Shown here: piece by piece, positions 34,046 through 43,491 of the stretch
Position numbering within the stretch: position 1 is the first letter of the stretch
Layout of the letters: each line of letters starts with the position of its first letter
Assembly: GCA_031260045.1 (NCBI GenBank)
Contig: JAIRKO010000054.1
Coordinates: 62,001 to 126,000, forward strand
Source of the DNA: Dysgonamonadaceae bacterium
GTDB taxonomy: Bacteria; Bacteroidota; Bacteroidia; Bacteroidales; Azobacteroidaceae
Direction: 5' to 3'
Length of the DNA: 64,000 nt
The notes under the pieces: generated by a model
The model's database searches: none
What the model was told of the DNA's origin: nothing
What the model saw: the letters and a program-made list of their open reading frames with translations, nothing else
Made by a program: the position numbers and the translations under genes

Positions 34046-35433
34046 TCCCTCACCATCCGTTCAATTTCCTCAACCCCCGCCGGCAGCCGTCTTTCATAAA
34101 CCGCCCGGCAACCTTGTGGAGTAATAACAATATCGTCTTCCAAACGGATGCCACCGAAATCATAAAAATCCGCCAACTTCTCAAACCGGATAAACTCGGC
34201 ATTAATTTTCTCCGCTTTCCATTTTTCAATCAACTGTGGAATAAAATAAACGCCCGGTTCGACGGTCAAAACATGACCGACTTCCAACCGTTTGCCGAAA
34301 CGCAGGCTACGGTAACCAAACCGGTCGTCCCGCTTCGTTTCGTCGTCATAACCGACTAAAGTTTCGCCTAAATTTTCCATGTCGTGAACATCCAAACCCA
34401 TGGCATGACCCAATCCGTGAGGCATGAACAACGCGGAAACGCCGGCTTCGAGCGCCTCCTCTGTATCGCCCGTTACCAAATCAAGGTCGCGCAACCCTTC
34501 AAAGATGATGCGGTAAGCGTTGCGATGCACGCTTTTGTAGGTAATGCCCGGCTGCGCCATGGCAATCGAATCGTTCAGGGCTTTCAGGACAATGTTATGA
34601 ACATTTTTTTGCCGTTCGCTGTATTTGCCGTCAACAGCCGTTGTCCGCGTAAAATCGGAAGCGTAATAATTCAGGCTTTCCGCGCCGGCGTCGCACAGCA
34701 TCAGCCGTCCGGTTTCCAGTATCCCGCTATGGTCGTGGTTGTGCAGCGTTTGCCCGTTCATTGACAGGATGGTCGGAAATGCAACCCGGTTTCCGGTCGA
34801 AATCGCCAAACCTTCCATCGTTCCGGCGATTTCCCGCTCGGATACGCCCCTGTGGCACATTTTCATGGCGACAATGTGCATCGCATAGCCCGTTTTCCCA
34901 GCCTCTTCCAGTTCAATCAGTTCTTCAGCCGATTTAATCAAACGCATCCGAATAATGGCTTGTGTAAGCTCAAGCGAAAAGCCGGCGACGACGGCGTCGG
35001 CTTTTTTACCTAATATTTCACTTAAAATTAATTGGTTCCGATAACGGTAAGGTTTTAAATAGTGAACAATCCGCTTGGATTTCAATCCATTTCCGACAAT
35101 CGTTGCCAAGTCTGCGAGCGGCAGGACATGGTCGATACCCGCTTTTGCCGCCCGTTCTTTCAGGGAAGGCAGGTTTCCCATCCAAATAACATCGTCAAGG
35201 GTCGGCTCGTCGCCCAGCAAATACTCTTTATCCTGTTTGATGTCAAGAATATAAGCCAAGTTGGGCGTATCAAGCCCGATGTAATAAATAAAGGAACTGT
35301 CTTGCCGGAAAGCGTAGTCGTTTCCCGCATAATTCATGGCGGCTTCGCCGTTTCCCAACAACAGGACGATGCCCGATTTCACTGATTTTTTCAGCGTTTC
35401 GCGTCTTTTGATGTAAATTTCTTTGCTGAACAT
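34042..35433 (-). CDS. pepP: Xaa-Pro aminopeptidase (M24 family)
   Basis: The 463-residue metallopeptidase removes N-terminal residues before proline. The N-terminal domain has GNGEAAMNYAGNDYAFRQDS. The pita-bread catalytic domain shows the five metal ligands: LCDAGAESLNYYASDFTRT (two Asp), MPHGLGHAMGLDVHD (His), LTVEPGVYFIP (Glu) and IRLEDDIVIT (Glu). Full length. No clear promoter was found upstream. It converges on the AAA/PD-(D/E)XK gene. Confidence 0.93.
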   Translation of the reverse strand: MFSKEIYIKRRETLKKSVKSGIVLLLGNGEAAMNYAGNDYAFRQDSSFIYYIGLDTPNLAYILDIKQDKEYLLGDEPTLDDVIWMGNLPSLKERAAKAGIDHVLPLADLATIVGNGLKSKRIVHYLKPYRYRNQLILSEILGKKADAVVAGFSLELTQAIIRMRLIKSAEELIELEEAGKTGYAMHIVAMKMCHRGVSEREIAGTMEGLAISTGNRVAFPTILSMNGQTLHNHDHSGILETGRLMLCDAGAESLNYYASDFTRTTAVDGKYSERQKNVHNIVLKALNDSIAMAQPGITYKSVHRNAYRIIFEGLRDLDLVTGDTEEALEAGVSALFMPHGLGHAMGLDVHDMENLGETLVGYDDETKRDDRFGYRSLRFGKRLEVGHVLTVEPGVYFIPQLIEKWKAEKINAEFIRFEKLADFYDFGGIRLEDDIVITPQGCRAVYERRLPAGVEEIERMVRD

Positions 35434-35536
35434 GGTTTTTATAAAAGAGTTAAGAATGATGAACGTTCAGTTCTTAGTTCTTAATTTATGAGTTCCTTTT
35501 CCGTCGCGAAGTTATAACAAATCCGGCAAATAGCGT

Positions 35537-35544
35537 TACCTTTG
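35537..35544 (+). promoter_or_regulatory. TACCTTTG promoter element of the HAD phosphatase gene
   Basis: TACCTTTG lies 20 bases before the ATG at 35565, giving a very short leader. Confidence 0.6.
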
Positions 35545-35564
35545 CCGAATAAAATTAGTTGATT

Positions 35565-36200
35565 ATGCAGGAATTGAATTTAACAGGCATTAAAAATATT
35601 GTGTTTGATTTGGGCGGCGTGATTGTTACTTTGGACAGGGCGGAAGCCGTGCGACGCTTCAAGGACGCGGGACTGAAAAACGCGGAAGAATTGCTGGACG
35701 CCTACCATCAAAAAGGAATTTTTCTCGAACTGGAAGAAGGAAAACTGACGAAAGAGGAATTTTACGAAGCCGTGAGAAAAGAAGCCGGACGTGACGTTTC
35801 CGCCGAAGTCGTCGACCGCGCATGGATGGGCTTTTTGAAAGAAATTCCCGCATACAAACTGGAAATGCTGGAAACATTGCGGAAAAAGTATAAAATCTAT
35901 CTGTTGAGTAACACCAATCCGGTGGTTATGGAGTGGGCGCGGTCGCCCGCCTTTTCGCCGCAAGGGAAAAGCATCGACCGGTTTTTCGACAAAATTTATG
36001 CCTCCTATCAAATCGGATACACCAAACCGGGGCGGGAAATTTTTGATTTCATGTTTGCCGACGCCTGTATTCGTCCTTCTGAAACGTTATTTATAGATGA
36101 CGGAACGGCTAATGTCGAAATGGGTAAGAAATTAGGGATGAAAACTTATTTGGCGACGAATGGGGAGGATTTTCGGAAAATCTTTGGAACTAAAAACTAA
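35565..36200 (+). CDS. HAD-superfamily hydrolase, subfamily IA
   Basis: The 211-residue protein has the four HAD motifs: NIVFDLGGVIVTLD (with the DLGGV variant seen in YihX-like enzymes), YLLSNTNPVV, GYTKPGREIFDF and FIDDGTANVEMGKKLGM. It probably dephosphorylates a small sugar phosphate. I prefer ATG 35565 (MQELNLTGIKN) over an upstream TTG. The gene stands alone between divergent pepP and convergent rpoD. Confidence 0.85.
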   Translation: MQELNLTGIKNIVFDLGGVIVTLDRAEAVRRFKDAGLKNAEELLDAYHQKGIFLELEEGKLTKEEFYEAVRKEAGRDVSAEVVDRAWMGFLKEIPAYKLEMLETLRKKYKIYLLSNTNPVVMEWARSPAFSPQGKSIDRFFDKIYASYQIGYTKPGREIFDFMFADACIRPSETLFIDDGTANVEMGKKLGMKTYLATNGEDFRKIFGTKN

Positions 36201-36329
36201 GAAACAACGTTCGGCGTTAGACAACTAAGGGTTGGGAAGGAGGATGGTTGATTGGTTGAGGATGTTTGTTCTTCGGTACAGATGAACTATTTAAAAGTAC
36301 ATCTTGCAAACTCCCTTTCGTTGGAACAA

Positions 36330-36380
36330 ACGGTTCTGCTCCGAATTGCTTTACCGCTGCGCGATTCGCAATGACGCTAC
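36330..36380. repeat. Partial interspersed repeat, copy G
   Basis: CCGAATTGCTTTACCGCTGC and GCGATTCGCAATGACG are the right half of the module-one repeat. It lies in the 258-base convergent gap between the HAD gene and rpoD, which otherwise shows no gene. Confidence 0.6.
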
Positions 36381-36458
36381 GGCAAACAAAAAAGCCCCGA
36401 ATTTCTCCGAAGCTTTCCTCATCTAAATATTCCATTTTGGGGATTTTTTGCAAGGTAT

Positions 36459-37319
36459 TTACCCTAAATAACTTTTTAACAGGTCGTTTTTGGTACCCGT
36501 TTTCAATCGTCTGATTGCTTTTTCCTTAATTTGTCTTACTCGTTCGCGGGTCAAACCGAATTTATCACCGATTTCTTCCAGCGTCATCTCTTGCGAGCCA
36601 ATTCCGAAAAACATTTTGATAATATCGCGTTCACGATCGCTCAACGTAGACAAAGCCCGGTTGATTTCTTTGGAAAGCGATTCGTTGATCAAATAACGGT
36701 CGGCTATCGGCGAGTCTTCATTGACCAGCACGTCGAGCAAACTGTTGTCTTCGCCCTCCACAAAAGGAGCGTCCACCGAGATATGCCGCCCCGAAACTTT
36801 GAGCGTATCCGAAATCTTGTCCACCGGAATGTCTAATTCCTCAGCGAGTTCTTCGGGAGAGGGACGCCGTTCGTGTTCCTGCTCAAACTTAGAAAACGCT
36901 TTCGTAATTTTGTTCAAAGAACCTACCTGGTTCAGCGGTAAACGCACAATCCTCGACTGTTCAGCCAAGGCTTGCAAAATAGATTGCCGGATCCACCAAA
37001 CCGCATAGGAAATAAATTTGAAACCCCGTGTTTCATCAAACTTTTCCGCCGCTTTTATCAAGCCCAAATTGCCTTCGTTAATTAAATCCGGAAGGCTTAA
37101 CCCTTGATTTTGATACTGTTTGGCAACAGACACAACGAAACGAAGATTTGCCCGCGTCAATTTTTCCAAAGCAGAACGGTCGCCTCTCTTAATCGCTTGC
37201 GCCAGTTCGACTTCTTCCTCTACGGTAATCAGGTCTTCGCGTCCGATTTCTTGAAGATACTTATCCAAAGAAGCGCTTTCCCGATTGGTGATTGATTTAG
37301 TGATTTTTAACTGCCTCAT
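36459..37319 (-). CDS. rpoD: Primary sigma factor, Bacteroidetes type
   Basis: The 286-residue sigma70 is short because region 1.1 and the non-conserved region are missing, as in the Bacteroidetes primary sigma. Seen are region 1.2 ([18 protein letters not shown]), 2.1-2.2 ([38 protein letters not shown]), 2.3-2.4 ([20 protein letters not shown]), region 3 and region 4.2 ([20 protein letters not shown]). It recognises TAnnTTTG promoters of the kind seen throughout the window. It has no operon partners. Confidence 0.97.
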   Translation of the reverse strand: MRQLKITKSITNRESASLDKYLQEIGREDLITVEEEVELAQAIKRGDRSALEKLTRANLRFVVSVAKQYQNQGLSLPDLINEGNLGLIKAAEKFDETRGFKFISYAVWWIRQSILQALAEQSRIVRLPLNQVGSLNKITKAFSKFEQEHERRPSPEELAEELDIPVDKISDTLKVSGRHISVDAPFVEGEDNSLLDVLVNEDSPIADRYLINESLSKEINRALSTLSDRERDIIKMFFGIGSQEMTLEEIGDKFGLTRERVRQIKEKAIRRLKTGTKNDLLKSYLG

Positions 37320-37355
37320 TCAATAAAATTTAGTCTGAGAGTACTGAAAAACTTG

Positions 37356-37363
37356 CAAAAATA
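37356..37363 (-). promoter_or_regulatory. TATTTTTG promoter element of rpoD
   Basis: Minus-strand TATTTTTG lies 36 bases before the rpoD ATG. No upstream TTTG box is clear. Confidence 0.45.
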
Positions 37364-37460
37364 GCCATTTTATTTGAAATATAAATATAAAACAGCTACT
37401 TTTTAAAATAATCTTTAAATAATTCAAAAAAATTATCAAAGATTTATTTTTACATCTTAC

Positions 37461-39011
37461 TTAATAATTCAAATCTATTGCAATATATTCAACCTTTTTG
37501 GTATTCGGGTAAAACCCGCGAATAAACAAGCCTTGATTGTCAGGTTCCTGTTTCAGAATTGCTTGAACGATTTTTATCAATTCGCCGGAAGTAGAAATCC
37601 GTGTGTCATTAGCCGTTAAAATGATAAAACCGTTTTTAATTCCGGCGGTTTTCAATTTTCCGTTCGACAAACCGGTAACTTCCACCCCAAAATTAATTCC
37701 CAACCGCATTTTGGTTTCTTTGCTTAGTTCTTTGAACGATGCGCCCAGAATATCTTCCGGCGACCGGTATTTGGTGATTTCCGTCGTTCCCTGATCGTTT
37801 TTCAATTCAACTTTGAAAATCTTTTCCAAACTTCCGCGTTGAACCTGAACGTTTATCTTATCTCCCGGATTATAGCGACTTAACAGTCCTTGCAAATCGG
37901 CGAAAGTTTTCACTTTCACCCCATTGATAGCAGTAATAACATCCCCGATTTCAATTCCGGCTTTCTTTGCGCTGCTGTTGGCAGCAAATCCGCCAATGTA
38001 AACGCCTTCGGTCACTTTCAGTTTGTCGAACGTACCGGGTTCGGTCTCTTTTAATACCGACAATTCCTTAACGGTCACGCCCAATAAGGCTCTTTGAACC
38101 GCACCGTATTGCTTGATGTCGGTAACAACTTTTTTAACAATGCTAATGGGGATTGCAAAAGAATAGCCCACATAATTACCTGTCTCAGTGTAAATTGCAG
38201 TATTAATTCCAACCAGTTCGCCGCGTGTATTCACCAAAGCGCCCCCGCTGTTTCCCGGATTTACGGCGGCGTCGGTTTGAATATAAGATTCAATTTTTTG
38301 CTGTGTAACCTGTCCCTGCCTGTTGCCGCCGGGGTTACGGGGATTGGGATTGTATCCGGGCGAAATATTTCCCCGCCCTTTTGCGCTCACGATTCCCGCC
38401 GTAACCGTAGAACTCAGGTTAAACGGGTTGCCGACAGCCAAAACCCACTCGCCGACTTTCAAAGCATCGGAATCGCCGAACGGTATAACCGGAAAATCTT
38501 TCCCGTCGATTTTCAGCAAAGCGATGTCGGTAGCCTCGTCGCGCCCAACCAATTTGGCTTTGTAGGTCTTATCGCTGTTGGTTGTAACTTCAATTTCGTC
38601 GGCGCCGTCAATCACGTGATTATTGGTCACGATATATCCGTCGGTAGAAATAATCACGCCCGAACCAAAGCCCACGCGGGGCTGGCGTTGATAATTCCGG
38701 TTTCCGCCTCCTCCGAAAAAAAACTCGAAAGGATCAAAATATTCCCTCTGCTGCCTGTCAAGAGGATTCGGATTGGCAATTGATTTAATGTGGACAACGC
38801 CGTTAATACTTTGTTCGGCAGCTTTCGTAAAATCGGTATTTTCGGCAGCATTAGCGAAGCCTACCGCCCGAAAATTCCCTTGATTAAAAGGTTCTGTATA
38901 AACCGATGTTTCCTTATTTTTATTCCGGTACGAATACGTTTCGACGGCGATAAAAGCGCTTAACAAACTTACCGAAATAACACACAATAATAATTTCCAA
39001 GTAGCTTTCAT
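37461..39011 (-). CDS. HtrA/DegQ-type periplasmic serine protease
   Basis: The 516-residue protease has an N-terminal membrane anchor or signal (LLLCVISVSLLSAFIAV). The trypsin-like domain shows the triad: NNHVID (His), ATDIALLKI (Asp), NPGNSGGALVN (Ser). Two PDZ domains follow (VYIGGFAANSSAKKAGIEIG; GVEVTGLSNGKLKTAGIKNG). It degrades or refolds misfolded envelope proteins. Glycine- and asparagine-rich loops (FGGGGNRNYQRQ; PGYNPNPRNPGGNRQGQ) are family-like. It stands alone. Confidence 0.94.
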   Translation of the reverse strand: MKATWKLLLCVISVSLLSAFIAVETYSYRNKNKETSVYTEPFNQGNFRAVGFANAAENTDFTKAAEQSINGVVHIKSIANPNPLDRQQREYFDPFEFFFGGGGNRNYQRQPRVGFGSGVIISTDGYIVTNNHVIDGADEIEVTTNSDKTYKAKLVGRDEATDIALLKIDGKDFPVIPFGDSDALKVGEWVLAVGNPFNLSSTVTAGIVSAKGRGNISPGYNPNPRNPGGNRQGQVTQQKIESYIQTDAAVNPGNSGGALVNTRGELVGINTAIYTETGNYVGYSFAIPISIVKKVVTDIKQYGAVQRALLGVTVKELSVLKETEPGTFDKLKVTEGVYIGGFAANSSAKKAGIEIGDVITAINGVKVKTFADLQGLLSRYNPGDKINVQVQRGSLEKIFKVELKNDQGTTEITKYRSPEDILGASFKELSKETKMRLGINFGVEVTGLSNGKLKTAGIKNGFIILTANDTRISTSGELIKIVQAILKQEPDNQGLFIRGFYPNTKKVEYIAIDLNY

Positions 39012-39200
39012 ATTTCAAATTATTTTTAATGTAACTATTTTTTGTTCTGTTTTTACAAATAACGTGCTACTTTGCTTTTTAGCGTATATTTTAAACTATA
39101 TTAACTGGAAAAACGGAAGTATTAACGCAGTTTAACAGACAAAAAGGCATATTTGCGCCAGACGTATCGTAATATTCCAAACACAGCGGCTAAAAAAATC

Positions 39201-39230
39201 TTGGATATATAAAAAAATGTTCTACCTTTG
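39201..39230 (+). promoter_or_regulatory. Promoter of tRNA-Pro
   Basis: TTG at 39201, 19 bases, TACCTTTG at 39223-39230. The tRNA starts 17 bases later. Confidence 0.75.
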
Positions 39231-39247
39231 CAGTCGCTAATAAAGCG

Positions 39248-39322
39248 CGGGGTGTAGCTCAGCCCGGTTAGAGTACGCGTCTGGGGGGCGTGTGGTCGGA
39301 CGTTCGAATCGTCTCACCCCGA
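39248..39322 (+). tRNA. tRNA-Pro (GGG)
   Basis: Acceptor CGGGGTG / CACCCCG, D arm GCTC...GAGT, anticodon stem CGCGT / GCGTG with loop CTGGGGG (anticodon GGG), T arm GGACG-TTCGAAT-CGTCT, discriminator A. Flanked by a clear promoter and terminator, so it is a single-gene transcript. Confidence 0.93.
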
Positions 39323-39330
39323 CAAATTAT

Positions 39331-39377
39331 AAAATCCGCTAAATCTGTAACTTGCAGATTTAGCGGATTTTGATTTT
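39331..39377 (+). terminator. Terminator of tRNA-Pro
   Basis: AAAATCCGCTAAATCTG (39331-39347) pairs perfectly with CAGATTTAGCGGATTTT (39355-39371) over a 7-base loop, then GATTTT. Confidence 0.9.
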
Positions 39378-39508
39378 AAACATTTCTCTCAATTTTAATT
39401 TGGAGTATCGTACCGACGGCACCGATGCGTGGGACACGCTTTTTATCGGTATGAACAAATTTCCACAAAGAGGGTTGGTCGGCTTCATCACAATCTCATT
39501 TGATTAAC
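39376..39508 (+). pseudogene. C-terminal remnant of an unidentified protein
   Basis: A frame without a start reads LNISLNFNLEYRTDGTDAWD then TLFIGMNKFPQRGLVGFITI and ends in SFD at a stop. The composition (alternating hydrophobic, ending in aromatic plus acid) looks like the last strands of an outer-membrane or secreted protein. The upstream part is absent, replaced by the tRNA terminator. The rest of the 39323-39734 gap is A/T-rich with no gene seen. Confidence 0.35.
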
Positions 39509-39676
39509 AATCACAATTTATTTACTACGCAAAACAATGTGAATAAGTGTGTTATAGAAAAACGTACAAATACCGGCAAGTTTATAATTATAAGAAACTT
39601 ATGATTTAATGTAAAGTGTTTTGTAATTGTTTGTGAAAAATATTTTCAAAAAATGCTATAAAACATATAAATTTAC

Positions 39677-39708
39677 TTGATAGATAGTAGCAAAAATCGC
39701 TACCTTTG
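39677..39708 (+). promoter_or_regulatory. Promoter of hicAB
   Basis: TTG at 39677-39679, 21 bases, TACCTTTG at 39701-39708. The chosen HicA start lies 26 bases downstream. Confidence 0.65.
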
Positions 39709-39734
39709 TGGTGTTGATAAAAAATAATTGTTGG

Positions 39735-39953
39735 ATGAAACGGGCTTTCAAAGTAAAAGAGATTATTGTCATCCTCCTTTCACAAGGATGGTATTTAGAC
39801 CGGCAAAACGGCACAAGCCACCGACAGTTCAAACATCCCATAATTAAAAGAACCGTTACTGTGGATGGCAAGCCCTCTAAAGATGTAAATATTGATAACT
39901 TAAAAAGCATGGAGAGACAATCAGGTTTAAAATTTAAAGACTTTACGGATTAA
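39735..39953 (+). CDS. hicA: HicA-family mRNA interferase toxin
   Basis: The 72-residue protein has the HicA/YcfA fold signature VKEIIVILLSQGWYLDRQNG then TSHRQFKHP, with the catalytic His in GTSHRQF, and VTVDGKPSKDVNIDNLKSM. It cleaves mRNA when free of its antitoxin. I start at ATG 39735 (MKRAFKVKEI), after the promoter. The antitoxin gene follows after 34 bases; toxin-first order is usual for hicAB. Confidence 0.88.
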   Translation: MKRAFKVKEIIVILLSQGWYLDRQNGTSHRQFKHPIIKRTVTVDGKPSKDVNIDNLKSMERQSGLKFKDFTD

Positions 39954-39987
39954 TCCGTAAAGTCTTATATTAAAATAAAACAAAGAA

Positions 39988-40398
39988 ATGAAAAAGTTAA
40001 AAGTGATTGTATGTAAGGCAGATAAAGGCGTATCGGCACACCTTCCCGAATTAGACGGATACGTAATTGCTCGCGATACGGTAAAAAAATTAAAAAACGA
40101 CTTACGGGAGGGCGTCCGTTTTCACATTGAAGGATTATACGAGGAAGAAAAACAGGAATGGATGAATAGCGATTATGATTTTGAATTTGTATTCAAGGAC
40201 ATTCCTTCTCTGGTAGAGGCATATAACGATTTTATCAATCAAAGCAGCCTTGCCCGCATCGCTGGGATAAACGAGGGGCAAATGCGGCAATATGCTTCCG
40301 GAGTGAAACACCCTACAAAAAGAACGCTCGAACGGATTGAAGCCGGCGTAAAGCAATATGCCTGTGAACTTCAATCGGTAGCATTTGACTACGCATAA
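39988..40398 (+). CDS. hicB: HicB-family antitoxin
   Basis: The 136-residue protein has an N-terminal HicB partial RNase H fold (KVIVCKADKGVSAHLPELDG, then a helix with LREGVRFHIEG). The C-terminal helix-turn-helix (SSLARIAGINEGQMRQYASG, then KHPTKRTLERIE) binds the operator. It neutralises HicA and represses the pair. Its own operator was not identified. Confidence 0.87.
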   Translation: MKKLKVIVCKADKGVSAHLPELDGYVIARDTVKKLKNDLREGVRFHIEGLYEEEKQEWMNSDYDFEFVFKDIPSLVEAYNDFINQSSLARIAGINEGQMRQYASGVKHPTKRTLERIEAGVKQYACELQSVAFDYA

Positions 40399-40662
40399 TT
40401 CGGCAATTATTTTTTATCAACGTAAAAATGTCGGATTTTCCACCCGCTCTTTCTTTTTTATTCCCACCGGCGGGCTGTCTTTTTCCCGCCTATTCGCGCC
40501 ATATTTGCACAAAAAAAACAAATATGGATATTCTGCAACAATAGCCTTTATTACAATTATAAACATCAGAAGATTATCTGGGAAAATTTAACTCAAACAA
40601 CTTCTAAGTTTCGTCATCTTCGCGGTTCACAATGACGTATGCGCTGTTTTCAACCGCTTCAA

Positions 40663-41838
40663 TCACCTATCCGCAAGCGCCGCTTCCAACTGCCCAAGCG
40701 CCCGTTTCAAAACAACCCGCGAACAGCCCACATTCAACCGCATAAATCCCGTTCCCCCTTCGCCGAACATTTCCCCATCGTTCAGCGCCAAACGCGCTTT
40801 ATCGACAAACAAGGAAACCAAATCCGACTGTTTCAGCCCCAATTCGCGGCAATCCAACCAAACCAGAAAAGACGCTTCGGGAACAACCGCTTTGATTTGT
40901 GGAATATTTTCTTTCAAAAACCTGTCCGTAAAAAGAATATTACCCTCAACATAATCAAGCATTTGACGCATCCAGTCGGCGCCGTTTCTATAAGCCGCTT
41001 CCGTAGCCGTGTAAGCAAAAACGGTACCATCGCCCAACTCGCCGGCATGTAAATAACGGTAAAAACTTTCCCTGATTTGAGGGTTCGGAACAATCGAATA
41101 AGAACTGACAATGCCCGCAATATTAAACGTTTTACTTGGCGCCATGAATGTAATGCTGTTGTCGGCGGCTTCCTGCGAAACCGTCGCAAAGGGCAAATGC
41201 CTGTGTCCGAAAAGCCCCATGTCGGCATGAATTTCATCCGAAACAACCAAGATATTGTTTTCCGCACAAATATGCGCCAATTCCCGCAATGTCTCTTTGT
41301 CCCAAATAATCCCGACAGGATTGTGCGGGTTACAGAGAATCAGCATTTTACAATCCTTATCAATCCGGTTTTTCAACCCCTCCAAATCCATACGGTATTT
41401 ACCGTATTCCTCAATTAATGGATTATTAACCACTTGCCGTGAGTGATGCTGAGGAACCAATCGAAACGGATGATACACAGGCGGTTGAATAATCACCTTA
41501 TCCCCCTGTTTCGTAAAATGATTTACACAAAAAGCAATTCCCTTCACCACGCCCGGAATATAACTCAGCCATTCCCGCTTAACCGCCCATTGATGCTGCT
41601 TTTTCAACCATTCTGCAATAGCGTCGAAATAACCGTCGGAAGCGTAAGTATAACCGAAAATGCCTTTTTGAACGCGCTCCAGCAACGCATCGGTAATAAA
41701 ATCGCCACACCTGAAATCCATGTCGGCTACCCAAAGCGCAATCAAATCCTCGCGTCCGTACAGTCTTTTCAACATGTCCGTTTTTGAGGCGCAGGTTCCT
41801 TTCCGGTCGATTACTTCATCGAAATTATATTTTTTCAT
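40663..41838 (-). CDS. MalY/PatB-family PLP-dependent cystathionine beta-lyase
   Basis: The 391-residue aminotransferase-fold enzyme has FDEVIDRKGTCASKTDMLKR, LWVADMDF, IQPPVYHPFRLVP, LCNPHNPVGIIW, VVSDEIHADMGLFG and the PLP lysine in MAPSKTFNIAG. MalY/PatB enzymes cleave cystathionine or cysteine conjugates. I start at 41838 (MKKYNFDEV); ATG 41865 is possible. The 40399-40662 gap before its 3' end holds a small GC hairpin near 40465-40490 and a short repeat fragment, and no gene. Confidence 0.9.
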   Translation of the reverse strand: MKKYNFDEVIDRKGTCASKTDMLKRLYGREDLIALWVADMDFRCGDFITDALLERVQKGIFGYTYASDGYFDAIAEWLKKQHQWAVKREWLSYIPGVVKGIAFCVNHFTKQGDKVIIQPPVYHPFRLVPQHHSRQVVNNPLIEEYGKYRMDLEGLKNRIDKDCKMLILCNPHNPVGIIWDKETLRELAHICAENNILVVSDEIHADMGLFGHRHLPFATVSQEAADNSITFMAPSKTFNIAGIVSSYSIVPNPQIRESFYRYLHAGELGDGTVFAYTATEAAYRNGADWMRQMLDYVEGNILFTDRFLKENIPQIKAVVPEASFLVWLDCRELGLKQSDLVSLFVDKARLALNDGEMFGEGGTGFMRLNVGCSRVVLKRALGQLEAALADR

Positions 41839-41879
41839 ATTATAAATCGTCGTCTTATTTTTCACACATACTTACTTTA

Positions 41880-42539
41880 TTATTTGATAATACTTACTAT
41901 TTCAGCAAAGTTCCTAATAACGAAATCAGGATTGCAGCCCCTAATCTGCGCTTCCGAATGGTTGCCATAAGTCGCTCCGCAAGTGATGCAGGTCGCAGCC
42001 CGCCCCATTGCAATATCATAGACTGTGTCGCCGACTACCAATGTTTTCCCCGCAGCGGAATTTGTTTTTTCAAGAATCAGCAACGCCATGTCGGGAGCAG
42101 GTTTCCCGTTTTTAACGTCCTGTTCCCCCACTATCAACGTCATATATTTGGATATTTCCAGCTTATCCGACAGGGTCAACAAGGCATCTTTTCCCTTGCC
42201 GGAAGCCACAGTGATGGTTATTCCGTTGTCAAACAGTTCTTTTAATACTTCTTTTACGTTGGGAAACAGTTTTATCGTATCCAGATCAATTTGGTTGTAT
42301 TTTTTCCGGTACAGTTTCACGGCAATCTCCAGTAGCCCGCTATCCATCAGGCGTGCCGCCCGCGTGAATGTTTCTCTGAGCGGTAATCCTATCAGGTTTT
42401 TTATTTCGGCTTCATTTGCACTTTGAATGCCTAACTCCTTCAATGTCGCTTGGATGGTTTGTACGATACCGTCCTTTGTGTCGGCAATCGTGCCGTCAAA
42501 ATCGAGGATAAGCGTTTTTATCGGGAGTGTTTTACTCAT
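41880..42539 (-). CDS. Phosphoglycolate-phosphatase-like HAD hydrolase
   Basis: The 219-residue HAD subfamily IA enzyme has ILDFDGTIADTKDGIVQTI, VASGKGKDALL, VKNGKPAPDMALLIL and VVGDTVYDIAMGRAA. Gph and PpaX act on phosphoglycolate or pyrophosphate; the exact substrate is open. Its ATG overlaps the stop of the CPBP protease gene by 4 bases, so the two are co-translated. The lyase gene follows after 41 bases. Confidence 0.88.
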   Translation of the reverse strand: MSKTLPIKTLILDFDGTIADTKDGIVQTIQATLKELGIQSANEAEIKNLIGLPLRETFTRAARLMDSGLLEIAVKLYRKKYNQIDLDTIKLFPNVKEVLKELFDNGITITVASGKGKDALLTLSDKLEISKYMTLIVGEQDVKNGKPAPDMALLILEKTNSAAGKTLVVGDTVYDIAMGRAATCITCGATYGNHSEAQIRGCNPDFVIRNFAEIVSIIK

Positions 42540-43420
42540 TTTATCGGAGCGAAAAACACCCTTTCCCGTTTCACATACCGGTCATAAATGTAGAAAAACA
42601 CATTGAATATGAGCAAAATAAACAGTCCCGATGCTCCGGCGACGCCGCAGGTGAGGTCGTTCCCGCCAACGACATACAGAGAACCGACACCGGCAATGGC
42701 GTTAAAAGTTCCGTGAAAAATCGCGGCTGTAATTACCGAGCGCGATTTCAGCACAATATAAGTCATCATCGGACTGAGCAAAATGCAGAAAACAACCATC
42801 ATGCCAACGCCGGCAACAGGATGTTCGGGATAATTGTGTCCCATCAATATCAACGGAAAATGCCACAGTCCCCACACCGTTCCGATAAACGCTACGGCAG
42901 GCAGGAACTTTTTGCCATGCAATGCTTTAAGTAAATATCCGCGCCAGCCGAGTTCCTCTCCGAGCGCAAAAAATGCGTTGACGGTACAACCCGCCACAAT
43001 TGCCTGTACCACTTGGAAAATCAGGAGAATTGCAGGTGGAAATAGGGAAAGGCTTTGTTTAGCAATCGTCGCCATTTCGGGCGGCAGTTTGGATAAAAAG
43101 CCTTCGTATATTCCTGAAAACGAAACGTTTGGCAACAACAAACTCACGCCCAGCGTCGCAAAGGCAATTGCAAGCGGCGTAAGCAACGCGACCAAAAACC
43201 ACCAATTCAGTTTAAATGAAACGGATAAATTTCTGAAAACCGGTTCACGGTTAATCATTTGCAAAATCATAGCGAAAATTGCCGGAAGCAACATATAAAA
43301 TGCGGCGAAAAGTACATACGCCAAGCCTGTTGCCTGCCGTATTCCGTAGAAATATGCCACGCCTGCCGCCGTCCAACTGACGACGCAGACAAGAATGATG
43401 TATGGAAGCGCTTTTTTCAT
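42536..43420 (-). CDS. CPBP-family intramembrane metalloprotease
   Basis: The 294-residue membrane protein has about eight hydrophobic segments. The CAAX-protease (Abi) motifs are present: FALGEELGWRGYLLKAL (EExxxR), GTVWGLWHFPLILMGH, and ITAAIFHGTFNAIAGV with the late His. Members cleave membrane peptides or maturate secreted peptides; here no partner is evident. First gene of the leftward unit with the HAD hydrolase. Confidence 0.88.
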   Translation of the reverse strand: MKKALPYIILVCVVSWTAAGVAYFYGIRQATGLAYVLFAAFYMLLPAIFAMILQMINREPVFRNLSVSFKLNWWFLVALLTPLAIAFATLGVSLLLPNVSFSGIYEGFLSKLPPEMATIAKQSLSLFPPAILLIFQVVQAIVAGCTVNAFFALGEELGWRGYLLKALHGKKFLPAVAFIGTVWGLWHFPLILMGHNYPEHPVAGVGMMVVFCILLSPMMTYIVLKSRSVITAAIFHGTFNAIAGVGSLYVVGGNDLTCGVAGASGLFILLIFNVFFYIYDRYVKRERVFFAPIK

Positions 43421-43441
43421 AATTTAAATTTTTATTTTTTG

Positions 43442-43449
43442 CAAATATA
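43442..43449 (-). promoter_or_regulatory. TATATTTG promoter element of the CPBP gene
   Basis: Minus-strand TATATTTG lies 21 bases before the ATG. Confidence 0.55.
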
Positions 43450-43491
43450 TTGCTTTCTGTTGGTTTTGGATGTTTTTTTGTAAGTAAATGT

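Noticed and set aside
36217..36453. Leftward frame of 78 codons between the HAD gene and rpoD
   Set aside because: It crosses a partial interspersed repeat and shows no protein-like pattern beyond a short acidic start.
39280..39289. G run in tRNA-Pro as a slippage tract
   Set aside because: It is the anticodon loop and stem of tRNA-Pro(GGG), a fixed structure.
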